Below, one piece after another: positions 10,251 to 21,617 of a DNA stretch of 64,000 bases; position 1 is the stretch's first letter, and each line of letters begins with the position of its first letter. Origin of the DNA: Caecitellus pseudoparvulus (taxonomy: Eukaryota > Bigyra: Bicosoecida); assembly GCA_965644315.1 (NCBI GenBank), contig CBFFRQ010000030.1:248001-312000 (forward strand). Direction: 5' to 3'. A model generated the notes under the pieces. That model was not told the DNA's origin, did not search any database, and saw nothing but the letters and a program-made list of their open reading frames with translations. Position numbers and translations under genes: made by a program.

Positions 10251-13200
10251 ATGGTGGATATTGATGCTGAACTCTTCCACAGGCGCTTGCTGCGCCTCCA
10301 CAAACATTGGCAGGTAGGTACACACTCCCAGTGTCACGGGCCATGCTCTCAGAGCGCGGCACTGCCTTGCTCCTCCTGCTTCACAGTCCAACAGCGATTT
10401 GTACAACAATGCCACAGCTCTCACTTTGATGCACGGCAAGCGGCAGCCGGAGCTGACGCTGCATGTGCCCACTCTGCAGGTGTGTGCTTCACTCAAATGC
10501 CGACGGCGCGGGGTTTGCAACGGCCCTTTCTCCCCGACATGCAGGTGCACCTGTTGCAGTACGAGTTCCCAGATTGTCTGCTGGTGCTTGTGGAAGGTGC
10601 TCTGCATGTGCTGTCCACGCAGAAGAAGCGTGAGTGCCTCAGGACAGCGTTCTACCGCTGCGGTGTGTCCTAAATCCGCTGCTACCCCGCTCTGCCACAG
10701 TTGACCACCTCAAGGGAGTCGTCGCCAGTAGTGAGGCAACGCCTATCAAGGTTGTAACTCACGTGAGGCCGAAAGGGCAGTCAGATGCTGCAGTGTTTGC
10801 GCCTATCATCGACGCTGTGCGGAAAGCGAGCAGTGCGCCAGTGGTCGGTGTGGTGCAGAAAGATGCCCCCACTGGATCGTTTGCGGCGGGGTGGGAAGCT
10901 GTGTGCGCGGCAGACTTTGCCAGCACAGTGGACATCAGCGCTGGTGTCGAGGCGTCCCTGCTGATGAAGGACTCAGCAAGCATCTCCCAGCTCGTGGAGG
11001 CCAGCTCCCTGACAGTGCGCCTGTTTCGCAAGGTCATGAAGTCCCAAATCCTGTCAACCTTGGAAGATGGCAAGGCAGTGACACATGACAAGCTGGCAAA
11101 GACTGTGGAAAACGCGCTGCAAAAGCTTCCCAGCATCGGGGTGACACAGGACCCGCTCTTCTGCGACCTGCTCATGCGCCCTCTCGTGCAGAGCGGCGGC
11201 AAGTACAGCCTGAAGCTGCACTCCACAGACGGCCAGCCAACCGCCAAGCTGCAGAGCGATGTCATTATGCTCTCTCTGGGTGGCTTGTATCGCTCATATG
11301 GAGCAGCGGTTGCGCGCACTCTGCTTGTGGACCCCACAAAGGGCATGGAGTCTGCGTACAAGTCTGTGCTTGAGGCCCAGAACCTGCTCATCGATGCGCT
11401 ACGCCCAGGCGTTGTGATTGGGACTGCTGTGAAGGAAGCACAGAAGCACTTGGCAGGTGCCTTGCCGGGGGCCACATTGCCACGCTCCTTTGGTTACAGC
11501 GTTGGCTTGCGCGTACGCGAAGGTGGCGCAGCTGGCTCCCTGACTGCCGACAACCACAACACCGTGCAGTCAGGGCAGTGCTTCTTTGTCCTGGTCGGTG
11601 CCACGAACATCCCCATCACTGACGGGTCAACGAAGCCAAAGTCTGCTGTTAACAAGCTGAAGGACTTCGCACTCTGCATCGGGGACACCGTGATCTGTCA
11701 ATCGCCTGATACTGCCCCGACCGTCACGACGTCGAAGGCTGGCAAGGAGCTCCGTAGCGTCTCATTCGAGCTAGAAGGTGAGACATCGGAGGAAGAGTCC
11801 GCTGAGGAGTCCTCTGAGGGCGAAGGGGAGGAAGGGCGGGGAGGGGCACGCCGCCGCCGAGGGGCAGCGACCGGTGCAGGCGAGGTCGGGCGAGGAACTG
11901 ATGGGCGCTCTGCACGCCTCGCAGCCAAGAAAGCAGAGCTGGGCACTGATGAGGGGGAAGCCGCCCGGCGGGCTGAGCACCAGCAAGACCTGTTCTTGGC
12001 CAAGGTCCAGGCCATGCGAGCAGCCGCTGCGCAAGGTGGCGGTGAGCAGGCCGAGGAGGCAGCTCCCAAGGAAGTGAAGCCCATAGAGGCGTACAAAAGC
12101 ACGATGGAGTTCCCCACTCGGGCCGACCCGTGCCGCATCACGGTTGATAAGGAACGGGAGTCTGTCCTGCTCCCCATGTACGGCTCTCTGGTGCCATTCC
12201 ACATCTCCACCATCAAGTCCGTCTCCACATCAGACGAGAGTGGCAAGACATACCTTCGTGTAAATTTTTACAACCCGGGTCAGGCTGTGGGCAAGGATTG
12301 CCCCCCCGCCATGGCAGCTGCTGTCGCTGCGCACCCACACTTGATGTTCATCCGCACACTGAACTTCGCGTCTGCTGACCCCCGCAACATGAACTTGCAG
12401 GTGCGGCTCATCAAAGAACTGCAGAAGCGCGCCCGTACCCGCCGGACTGAAGCCGCAGAGTTGCGCAGCCTTGTCAAGCAGCCTCGCCTGGTGATCGATC
12501 GCACCCAGAAGATTTCCCGAATGCGCGACGTGAACATGTGGCCTGTGATTTCTGGGAGGAAGTGCATTGGCTCCTTGGAGGCCCATGTCAACGGCCTGAG
12601 GTTTGTGACGGACAAACGCGAGGTGCTGGAGATCATCTACCAGAATGTCAAGCACGCCATTTTCCAGCCATGTGAACGGGAGCACACAGTGCTGCTGCAC
12701 TTTCACCTGCGGCATCCAATTCTGGTCGGCAAGAAGAAGCGAAAGGACATCCAGTTCTACACGGATGTAGTAGACTCCTCCCAGGCACTGGACGGCAAGC
12801 GCAGGAGTATGTATGACCCTGATGAGCAGCTTGAGGAGCAGCGCGAGCGCCAAGCACGGGCCCAGCTGAACAAAGCCTTTAAGCGCTTTGTGGAGAAAGT
12901 GCAGCTCGTGGCTGAAGGCGACCGATCCGGCGTGCACAATTTCTTGTTCGACAGCCCTTCCAGGGACATTGCTTTCCCAGGTGTCCCGGGCAAGGAAATG
13001 GTGACCCTCATGCCATGTGGGGATTGCCTGGTGTCCCTGTCGGAGCGGCCGCCTTTCGTTCTGTCCATGGCCAGCGTGGAGCACGTGCACTTTGAGCGCG
13101 TGCTGTTCAGCAGCAAGAACTTTGACATGGTGTGCATCTTCAAAGAGGGCGTTGTAGACCAGCACGCTGAGCAGTTTGTTCGCATCTCTGCCATCCCCAT

Positions 13201-13690
13201 GACTGACCGGGACCAGATCCAGCACTGGCTCGATGTGGTTGTTGATGTGACGTTCACCCAGGGCCCCCACACTATCAACTGGAAGTCTTTCATCAAGGAG
13301 CGGGTTCGCCGCCAGTCTTTTTGGGCGAGTGAAGACAGCGAAGGCAATGCCAAACCAGTTGCGTACATGGAATTGGTGGATGTGCATGATGAGGCGGAGG
13401 AAGAGGAGGAAGAGGGCGGCAGTGAGTTTACTGTTAGCGGCGACGAAGAAGAGGAAGATGACGATGACGACGATGAATTCTCGGATGCTGTCACCGATGA
13501 AGGCAGTGAGGAGGATTTTTCCGAGGAAGACGAGGAGGAGGGGGACACGTGGGAGGACCTGGAAGCCCAAGCCCGTGCTGAGGACAGCCGAGGTCATCTT
13601 GGGGCAGAGCCCGACTCTACTGGCCGCGGGACAAAGCGTGGGCGCGTTCAAGGCGAAGCAGCGCGCTCTGGCAAGCGCTCCCGGCGCTGA
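10251..13690 (+). CDS. SPT16: FACT histone chaperone large subunit SPT16
   Basis: Predicted 1,076-residue nuclear protein that, with SSRP1/POB3, disassembles and rebuilds nucleosomes during transcription and replication. Exons are 10251..10313, 10387..10479, 10545..10629 and 10701..13690, with introns of 73, 65 and 71 nt. The N-terminal aminopeptidase-like domain runs from MVDIDAELFHRRLLRLHKHW through YEFPDCLLVLVEGALHVLS to about residue 400. A charged, Glu-rich then Arg-rich linker follows. Next come the dimerisation and tandem-PH middle domains, with CRITVDKERESVLLPMYG and ISRMRDVNMWPVISGRK. The tail is the typical acidic stretch (about 13390-13560) and ends in a basic, NLS-like KRGRVQGEAARSGKRSRR. 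Length matches the family (about 1,035-1,075). The stop lies 28 bp from that of the convergent LRR gene. Confidence 0.93.
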
Positions 13691-13718
13691 GCAATGCACT
13701 TGCCGCAGGTTCACTCCC

Positions 13719-16700
13719 TTACTCTGCCTCCAAGGTGCTGTTCAGTTGGATGGACACGCCAGCTGCTTTCGCCAACGCAGTCACCACCAACGGCAGCCTT
13801 CGCTCAAGCTCCTCTGGGGGCTGGTGAGCAAGCGGCTCAGGAGCTGCATCAGCCTCGGAGTGCTGGCTCGATGCAACCGATGCAGCATCAATGTCAGAGA
13901 GCGAGTCCACGTGCTTCACTGCCGCACCAGCAGACACGAAACTGGAGTGTGGAACCAGGATGTCGGCATCCGCTGCCACCTCCTCGCCAGCGCCTGCTGC
14001 CGCAGAGGCTTGGAGACCTGTTGCTTGCAAGGTCGCGGATGTATCATCAATGACTTTCCTGCCCTGTGGTGATGGGTTCTCTGGTCCTAGAATGTCTTGT
14101 GGGGACGGACACGCTGCACTGTCTGCAAGGCGACACACAGCCTCCAAGAACTCTGTGAACGTGAGCGCGTAGTGCACGCACCGCCTGCAAGCTCGCAAGT
14201 CTCGATGAACTTCGGAAGCGACAGTCATGGACGAGAAGACGAAAATGGACATTGCGTCCCGGCGAGTGAAGGTTGTCTCGCCGCTCTCGTCAGGCTCCAG
14301 GGTGCTCGCCTTGCCGAGTTTGCGGTTGAGCCATTGCTGGTAGCCCATAGCAGACATGGAGGACGACTTCTTCATGAGCCCAGCTCTCCGAGTCAAGTCC
14401 AGGAAGGGGGGCAAGAAAAGGAAGCGCTTGCGGTAAAGCCTCTGGGTGTCAGCTGTCGCATCCAGTCGGCGGCTCCGACCACCGACCTGCCGGCTCTTGG
14501 AAGCGTTTGCCGTTAGATGGGTGAGCTCAGTCGCTGAGATGGTCCTGGCAACTGTCGAGAAGATGTCTTGGAGCGTGGGAAGGTACAACCTCAGCACTCT
14601 ATCAACGGCTTGGGTGTACATACGAGTTCTGCGCCACGAATTGGACCACGGGTCCATGGCATCCCCTCCGATGTTCAGCAGCGACGCAGCCGTGGGCATA
14701 ATATGATGCTCCAGCAGCCTAGACAAGGACGTTGCCGGCCCAGACGGGGCGTCGAAGTCAGGAGGAAACATTACCAAGGCCACCCTCACAACGGCCTCCA
14801 TAAACTCATGCCTCATCAGGTGCTTCTCACTGCCCCCTTCTCGCTGCCCAGCCCGCTCCCCTGGTCTTGCAGCGTTTGCTGTCAGGAAGCACAGGTCCAA
14901 GCTCTGTGTGAGATCCTTGCGCTCAATGCCAGCGTCCCTGCGGAACTCGGTAAACTGGATAAAGGACTGGGTGAAGGGGTCAATGCCGGAAGCAGCCGAG
15001 CTGCCAGTGCAGCAGTAGTACCTGAACAGCTCTCGCAAGACTGGATAGCGCCGGCGAAGCTTGACTTTCACTTGCGTGAGCTGCTCTGCATCCTTGAACA
15101 ACCTGGACAGCTTCGAGGCATGGACATCTGCCTCGAATGCTCTCCCCATGATGCTGTGAGTGTCAAAAAAGGCACGGCTGTCGGCCTCCAGCAGGCGTGG
15201 TCTCCACACACTTCGATGAAGCGACCAATCCGTCTCGCCTCTCTCGATCTGCATCTGGCTCCATCGACCTGACGCGGTGCGGCGAATGCGCTTGTGACGG
15301 AAGCTGCCAATGGTGCGATGGCGCGGGGGGTACTCAATGTTGAGCTGTGCGAAAGTGGCCCGGAAAGCCATGATGTCTACGCCAATCTCGTGCAGCACTT
15401 GGTATGCTTCGGCTTGGGAAGGGGGCAATGAAACGTCGTCTGTTGCCACATCCTCCGCTGCTTGCGCAGACACCGGAGGCGGAGCCAAGGTTGGGGGGCG
15501 ACTGCGCGAGGCTCTGGAGCGCCCTCCCCTCTTTGGCGACGGAGCCCGTATGCCACCCGTCGGAGCGGGCCCTCGCCTCCGCTGCTGCTGTCGCTGATGT
15601 TCCTGTTGCTTGGAGGCCTTCCGTCCCCGCCGGCCTGCCTTTGACGTGCGAGGCTGCACGGCAGCTAAGGCCTCCGAAGGGGTGTGCCAAGCTTCTGGCA
15701 CTGCCGTGGAGCCTGTCGAAGAGAACATGGTGTCTTTCAGCGAGTTCTCAATGCTCAACTCAACTAGGCTGTCGTTGGCCTGCAGAGCCTGCACGAGCTG
15801 CACAGTTCCTCGCCAGCCTAGAGGGTTGAAGCCCAAGTCTAGCGCCAGCAGCGTGGTGGAGTTGACGAGTAACCGCTCCGCTTCCTGTGCAGACAAGCCT
15901 CGGAGTGCGTTATGGCTGAGGTCGAGGGTCAGAAGGGTGGATGACTCGCTCGCGGCAGCAAGCAAGGCAGCACCAGTGGCATCATCTATGCCTGCCATGG
16001 GCAGCTCAAGGTGGGCAAGGCAACTATGGAACGCGCTGGCCTTGGACACATCTGCAGCTAAGGCGGCACGCTCCAGGCTTGCTACCAGCAGCTTGCGCTC
16101 AGCTTGAGTCCGCTCGATGCCGAGTGCAGTGTTGCCTTGCAAGGCAGCTTCGGAGACGGCGGCAGCCCACTGGTCTGCTGATGCAGCAGCTGCAGACAGC
16201 AGCTTGGCTTGCGCAGCACGAGGGCCAACATGTTGGGGCGCGATGGGGCCACTCGAACGCTGGGTCGCGGCAGAGCGTGGGGATGCTTTGCTCACCACCG
16301 TGCTCTTTGGGCTTCCTTCAGCCAAGTACGCTGCTACAGAAGCAGCGGTAAGTCGCTTGTTCTTCAGCGGGAACACCAAGGCCAGAGCGGCACTGCCAAT
16401 GTTGTTCCAGCCTAAACTCAACGTTGACAAAGAGGAGAATACCCTGGAGGCTGGGGAGAACAGCGGCACCAACAGCTGTGTCAAGGCTACATCGGGCGAC
16501 AGTCCACACTCAGAGAAGTCCAGCTCATTCAGCTGCCCGCAAGAGGTCATGACAGCATGTGCCAGGACTCCTGCTGGATGAAGTGGCCGTTGCCTGTGTT
16601 CAATCCCAGCCGAGTCTGACTCAGGAGACTGCGCGGTGACGGCGGGTTGTCTCGATCCCGCGCCGGTACTCCGGTTCTGCCCCCTTCCTTGCCCTTTCCG

Positions 16701-17941
16701 CTTGCCAGTCCCGGCTGGAGACAAAGGTGCACGACTAAGAAGCTCTTTCATGTCGTCGTCCAGCAATGCAGCAGACATGACAGCTCCAACGGAGCGAACG
16801 TCCTTGCCTCGCGTGCGGGCCGGCGCGCGACTCGCTTTGGAGTGCCTCGGGGACGCGCTCGCGCGGGCTAGAGAGGACCTAACTGGAGAAGCCGGCTGCA
16901 TAGGAGGTGAGCGAGCACTTGGAAGGGGGCTGGGCGACGGCGGCGCAACAGCTCCTGTGAGCAAGAAGCTTGGCGCCAGTCGCCTGGCTGAAGCGAAACC
17001 TGGAGAGTCGAGCAGCTCTACGTGTTCCCCCCAGCCTGCGCCTCGCACAGGGCTGGGTGCAGGGGACTCTGAACTACCCCGTTGGAGGGAAGTATGAGGT
17101 GCCTGTTTCGGTGGAAACATGTTCTGTGCAGTTGGGCGCCAGCTGAAGCCGCTCAGCGCCGGGGGTTGGAATAGCTTCGGGCACCCAGCCACCTGCAACG
17201 CCGCCAATGCCTCAGCGCCCTGCATGTGCAGGATCACCCGTGCAATGTCCAATGCAGTTGTGCCTGTCAGCCTTGGGTTGTCTTGCAACTGAAGAAGCAG
17301 GAACTCCTCATCGCTGGGCGACGCCAGAATGGCCGCAAGAATGGCACCTGCCTGCTCCACGTCCAAGTCCAGTTTGCTGGCCACCAAGCCTCCGATCGCC
17401 TCTTTGTGGGCCAGCCCCGTCACAAAAGCTCGCAACTGGCCGTGCCCGAGTGCAGCAGGGGCACCTGCACAACGCTGCTCTCAAGGGCTGCCAGGCAGCA
17501 AGACAGGCTTTGCTTACCAGTGACACGGGTCGCCGCAACGTATTCCGCTTGCCCGCTTCCACGTGAGAGCGACATTGCATCGGCGGGCGCCGATGGCCCT
17601 CTCATGGAAACCTTTGGAATCTTTGTGTGCTCTCGTGTAGCCTCCCGGACTGGCGCACACGCCAGCGGCACATGACCTGGCTTTGAGGGAGGCAAAGGAG
17701 CCAGAGCTCTTCTCGGATTGGCCTGTGCAAACTGAGAAAAACCAGACATGGAGTCATCACTAGAAATGTGCTTCGACTCGACCAGTTGCAGTGGGAGAGC
17801 AGACACGTCGAATGGCGCACGGTGACGCTGGGAACTTGGGCTGCCGCCCAAGGGTGAGCCAGCGCTGTCGCTGCGACGGGCCGAGCTCCATTGCCTGGCT
17901 GACGACACCGCTGCAGCAGTGGACCCCAACGAAGACTGCAT
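13719..17941 (-). CDS. Large leucine-rich-repeat protein, possibly flagellar
   Basis: Predicted 1,389-residue protein, exons 17941..17518 and 17464..13719, joined in phase 1 across a 53-nt intron. The join gives RVTGAPAALGHGQLRAFVTG. The N-terminal third is Ser/Pro/Arg-rich and low in complexity. Ribonuclease-inhibitor-like LRRs follow in two blocks (LNELDFSECGLSPD with LSTLSLGWNNIGS, and LLTLDLSHNALRG with LLALDLGFNPLGW). After a basic linker there is a roughly 500-residue helical C-terminal region. Segments such as FTQSFIQFTEFRRDAGI and LMRHEFMEAVVRVALVMFP resemble degenerate EF-hand pairs seen in LRR proteins of flagellated protists. A ciliary role is inference. The start is uncertain, because an upstream 5' exon may exist. 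Confidence 0.7.
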
Positions 17942-17952
17942 GTGAGACAGCT

Positions 17953-18294
17953 TCAGTTCCTGCACAAAGTGGCACGCTTAGTTGGCTCGACCAGCCGCCA
18001 ACGCCAAGTGCAGAGATACAGAAGGTGAAGGAGGCGGTTTCTTGGAGCAATCCTAGTCTGGAGGGTGTGCGGAAGGGCCAACTCAATACTCTCGACGCCG
18101 ACCCAGCCATGGGGAAGAGGCTGGATTTCGTGGCGCATGGCCTTCGGAAGTCGGGCGTCTTGTGTGAAAATGCAGCCCTGGTCCGGATGCCAGCGCCATC
18201 GCAGCAATGTGGCGGACAGTTGCTCTACAGGCCCTGACTCCTCGTACTCTTCCCTGTGGCCCTGGACAGCCTGCTGGATTGAGGAAGGGGCCAT
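17953..18294 (-). other. Protein-like open frame, possible upstream exon of the LRR gene
   Basis: An ATG at 18294 opens a minus-strand frame of about 110 residues. It contains sequence with protein-like composition (MAPSSIQQAVQGHREEYEES, then LRWRWHPDQGCIFTQDARLP). It lies between COQ9 and the LRR gene on the same strand and ends just before a good acceptor (ttgtgcag, 17958) that would lead in phase 0 towards the LRR start. I could not find a convincing donor, so it is listed as a possible 5' exon or a small independent gene. Confidence 0.3.
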
Positions 18295-18391
18295 GAATTC
18301 CAAGCACACCGCCGCCCCTACCGCTCGCTGACTCGGCCCAGCTTTGAAGACCAGTGAAATGGGGAGCTAATCCAGACAAGGAGGGATGGAT

Positions 18392-19513
18392 CTACCGCTC
18401 TTGAGGGTGCTCCGTGCCTGATTCTGGTGCACTTTGCTGGATGGGGGTTGGTGTGGGTGATGGTCCGTGGGAAGTCGGAGGTGGCTGTGAGCCGCTTTGC
18501 GCCCCAAAGGCGGACTCTTGCGGTGGGGCAGCACTGCCCGCGGACTGGGCCTGCTGCATGACAGAGTTTGCGACTGACATGAGGGTGGAGAAGGCTGCCG
18601 CAGGCCCAGCGACCGCCGTGGATGACACCGGGCGAAGCAATGCAAGCCCACTCTCAAGCACAGAGCCTGCTCCTGATGCCGCCGCTGACATGACCGCGAG
18701 GCCCTCAAACGCGCCGCGCCCGAGGCGGTGTGCATCGTCCAGGCGGCGATCTAAGAAAGCATGGGTATCACGGAAACCTGGGGAGGTGTCTTGGATCATG
18801 TGCAGCTCGGTCACCCCGTTGATGAGGACCAGCAACCCTCTCCGCGCATACCACTCCAAGGAAGACGAATCATCGCCCACACAGAACCAAAGCTCATCGG
18901 CGAAGAGCCCAGCTTGGTGAACAATTGCAGGAAGGTGTTGCGGTGTGGCTGCAACGACCGCCATTGCAGCCGGCAGGGATTGAATGTATGGAGCCATGTA
19001 TGCCAGGCGAGCCTTCATGCCCGCCTTTATGCGCTCGTTCACAGACATGTTGGTCATGTCGAGCTCCCGCAGGTGCTCCGACATCGCTTTTGTCCCTTCT
19101 TCCATCAGATACTCAACAATGTGGGCACCCCCATTCGGGAACATGCCATGCGCGACAGCGGGAAGACTGTGGGAGTGGACGCGGCGAGAGCTGCCCTTAC
19201 TGTAAAGCCCAACGCCACAAGGCCACACGCACCCAGCGTCAACGCTTGCTTTCGCCAATGCTTCTTCGCTCCACCTGAGCATGGTGTTGCGTTCACCGTG
19301 GGCTGTCCTTGCGAAAGCGCGAGGGATACGTGATACGCACCCCAAGTCTCCGACGTGCGCCAGGGCAGCTTGCAGCACGGCGCGCTTCGGGTCTTGAAAT
19401 TCAGCAACGCTTGATGCAGATGGGGCATGGGGGGCTGAACTGCACATTCTCAGCATGGACGTGCGCAGCACGCGCTGGTGACACGCTTGGCGCAGGGCTC
19501 GCTGGAGAGCCAT
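18392..19513 (-). CDS. COQ9: COQ9 ubiquinone biosynthesis lipid-binding protein
   Basis: Predicted 373-residue intronless mitochondrial protein that binds isoprene lipids and presents coenzyme Q intermediates to COQ7. The N-terminus MALQRALRQACHQRVLRTSM is Arg-rich and lacks acids, as in matrix-targeting peptides. The TetR-like domain begins at VLQAALAHVGDLGCVS and continues with the FPNGGAHIVEYLMEEG region. The COQ9 core follows: IKAGMKARLAYMAPYIQSLP, FCVGDDSSSLEWYARRGLLV and LHMIQDTSPGFRDTHAFLDR. The last 90 residues or so are low-complexity Ser/Pro/Gln and not typical of the family. The stop is TAG. Confidence 0.92.
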   Translation of the reverse strand: MALQRALRQACHQRVLRTSMLRMCSSAPHAPSASSVAEFQDPKRAVLQAALAHVGDLGCVSRIPRAFARTAHGERNTMLRWSEEALAKASVDAGCVWPCGVGLYSKGSSRRVHSHSLPAVAHGMFPNGGAHIVEYLMEEGTKAMSEHLRELDMTNMSVNERIKAGMKARLAYMAPYIQSLPAAMAVVAATPQHLPAIVHQAGLFADELWFCVGDDSSSLEWYARRGLLVLINGVTELHMIQDTSPGFRDTHAFLDRRLDDAHRLGRGAFEGLAVMSAAASGAGSVLESGLALLRPVSSTAVAGPAAAFSTLMSVANSVMQQAQSAGSAAPPQESAFGAQSGSQPPPTSHGPSPTPTPIQQSAPESGTEHPQER

Positions 19514-19982
19514 GGCGTGCCTGCGGAAAATGACGTTGCTGTGCACCGGTCGAAGGACGCTGCCGGTGATCGCAATAGGGCCCGGCGTTCGAAGGAGGGT
19601 GAAAGTCAGCTTTTACGGGTGCATGCGTAGTTTGAGCGAACTGTATAGTATGCAACGAGCCCAACTTTGCAGCAGGCCTGGCGGCTTGACTTGCCACGTG
19701 CGTGAACGGATGAGCCACTGCGCAGCCCACGCATGCGGTGAGAATATAGATGCCACACGCACGCTTCTAAGGCATTGGACTCGATCAGGGCTTGTATTCC
19801 CTTGCAAGGAGGTACTGCAGCAAGGAAATACGTACAATCTTTCTCTAAGTCTCCCGATTGAGACGAAAAGACCTGCAACGATTCGCAAGCCTTGCATATG
19901 ATGCGGTGAAATCAATTTCAATGGGGCTCCTTCCTCAACCATTTCTGAACCCAACAATGAAAGTTACGTTCATCTGAAGAGC
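19514..19982. promoter_or_regulatory. Divergent promoter region, COQ9 / unknown gene
   Basis: 469 bp between divergent start codons, AT-richer than the flanking genes. No gene is visible. The sequence TGAAAGTTACGTT at 19958..19970, just upstream of the plus-strand start, also occurs at 38629..38641 between two other divergent genes. No known binding site is recognised. Confidence 0.35.
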
Positions 19983-20654
19983 ATGACCACCTGGCCTGCT
20001 TCAGTGCTGAGCAGCGCTGGAAGGCTGCAGTGGAGGCTACTTGCGCTGCGTTGCTACAGCGGAGCCATGCAGCGTCTTGACAGCCAGGAGCAAGTGTCTC
20101 CGCCGGGCATCAATGCCTCGGAACCATCCGCTCCGAAGAAGGTTGCACTGCATGAATTGCTGAGGCAGGTTTCCTATGTTGATGCAAGCGAAGCAGTGGC
20201 AGCCCCTTCCGTGCTGATGGATGCCGGCTTCTTCACCGCAGCGCAGGAGCTTGCGTTAGAGCTCAAAAGAAACTGTGAAGCGTACACAACAGGGTTTGCA
20301 GCCTCCGAGCGAAGTGACACGGGACTGGCATGCAGTATCCTCTCTCACAATGCTGCTGTCTTTGCCATGCATGCCCGAACTGCGGCAATGAATGAAGCCA
20401 TTCTGAAACGCGCGATTCTGGAAGCTGGCGCCGGGCGACAGGCCCCCCGCTCCAAGGAGCCCGTTCCTGACGAGAGAGCAACGAAAAGCGTTGGAACTCT
20501 CCGGTCAGCACAACGGCACAAGCGGGCACGGGACAGCGGCAGCGTTTCTGGACTTGTTGTGCGTGTGAGGCTGAGCGGACACGGCAAGAGAGCTGCTGCG
20601 CCACGCAAGCAAGCTGCTGAGCCTGATATGGATTTCTTCGGCGAGTTGTACTGA
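19983..20654 (+). CDS. Unknown protein, possibly mitochondrial
   Basis: Intronless frame for 223 residues. The N-terminus (MTTWPASVLSSAGRLQWRLL, then ALRCYSG) is basic and hydroxylated, compatible with a mitochondrial presequence. A helical core around KVALHELLRQVSYVDASEAV and AAQELALELKRNCEAY is followed by a basic tail with KRARDSGSVSG and PRKQAAEPDMDFFGELY. I recognise no family. The case for a real gene rests on the ATG after a plausible promoter, the absence of stops, GC-rich third positions and a 5-bp gap to the convergent TMEM208 stop, a spacing shared by other gene pairs here. Confidence 0.6.
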   Translation: MTTWPASVLSSAGRLQWRLLALRCYSGAMQRLDSQEQVSPPGINASEPSAPKKVALHELLRQVSYVDASEAVAAPSVLMDAGFFTAAQELALELKRNCEAYTTGFAASERSDTGLACSILSHNAAVFAMHARTAAMNEAILKRAILEAGAGRQAPRSKEPVPDERATKSVGTLRSAQRHKRARDSGSVSGLVVRVRLSGHGKRAAAPRKQAAEPDMDFFGELY

Positions 20655-20659
20655 TGTCA

Positions 20660-21356
20660 TCACCGCCGCCGCGCCACGACCTTCCGCTGCTGCTTGCGCT
20701 GCTGTCGGCGAGCCTCACGCCTGCCTGCCTTTGTAGTGGGATCCGGAGGCGGAGGGGCTCCTTGGGTGGCTGGCATGACATTCTTGAGGAAAAATACGGC
20801 TTGAAACACTCCATAGCCAGGCACCTGCACAATGCAAGGGCAAAGTTTGAAGGCCTGGGCGAAGGGGGCGGGCAAACGCTGCAGGACTCACAAGCAACAT
20901 GAGAAGCCACGCCCACGACGAGTACAATGAGCCGAGCTGAGTTGCCGCAGTGACATAGAAAAGGTCACGGAAGAGGCTGCGTTCGGAGGATCAAGCCAGT
21001 CCACTGAGCAAAAGCGAGCATAGAGAACACGCTTGCTTGCTCACCTCCCAGCTGAGTCAATGCCGCTTGCATGAGCACTCGCAACGGCCTCTGACAAGCC
21101 ATACACAGCGACTGCATAGCACGCGTACAACAAGCCGAGGGAAGCAAACCCTCCGAAGGTGTCGGGGAAGTCCTGCTGCCAAGCAAAGCGCACCAGACCA
21201 TACACGAGCTGAGTACGATCGGCGGGAGAGGGTGAAGGGGGGCAATGCGGAGGAAGGCACCGGCTGACAAACCGTTATGCATGCTATGTAGATTCCATGT
21301 CGCTTCAACGCGTCTGAGCGACGCTGGTTGGCCTTCTTTTCAGCTCCCTTAGCCAT
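20660..21356 (-). CDS. TMEM208: TMEM208 / SND2 ER membrane protein
   Basis: Predicted 165-residue ER membrane protein of the SRP-independent (SND) targeting route. Exons are 21356..21273, 21208..21045, 20976..20892 and 20824..20660, with GT-AG introns of 64, 68 and 67 nt and consistent phases. Splicing gives MAKGAEKKANQRRSDALKRH at the N-terminus. Hydrophobic hairpins follow at FGGFASLGLLYACYAVAVYG and FYVTAATQLGSLYSSWAWLL, then VPGYGVFQAVFFLKNV. The tail is highly basic (GRREARRQQRKQQRK). Length (human about 173), helix layout and basic tail match TMEM208. None of the single exons alone would reveal the family. Confidence 0.85.
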
Positions 21357-21617
21357 GGCGTGGTGAGCAAGTTCCGCACCTCAGCCACTGTGACTGGGGA
21401 CTCCGTGAGCAACAGTGCGGAAGCGGGTGAAAGCAGCATGCAATGGGTGTGAGTTCGAGGGATTATGCCACGCAGCGAAACTATAGCGTCCTCTTCGCCT
21501 CAAGGCAGGTGATCCTCTGCCCCCCCCAGAGCTGGTTTTGTGGCGCCAGCAGTGGCCTTGCCACCTGTGCGCACGCGGCACCTGTCTTAGGCTGGGGTTG
21601 AAGGGACGCACGCATGT

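Noticed and set aside
12230-13714. 494-codon minus-strand frame opposite SPT16
   Set aside because: Antisense shadow of a conserved SPT16 exon; the His/Val/Leu-rich translation has no domain.
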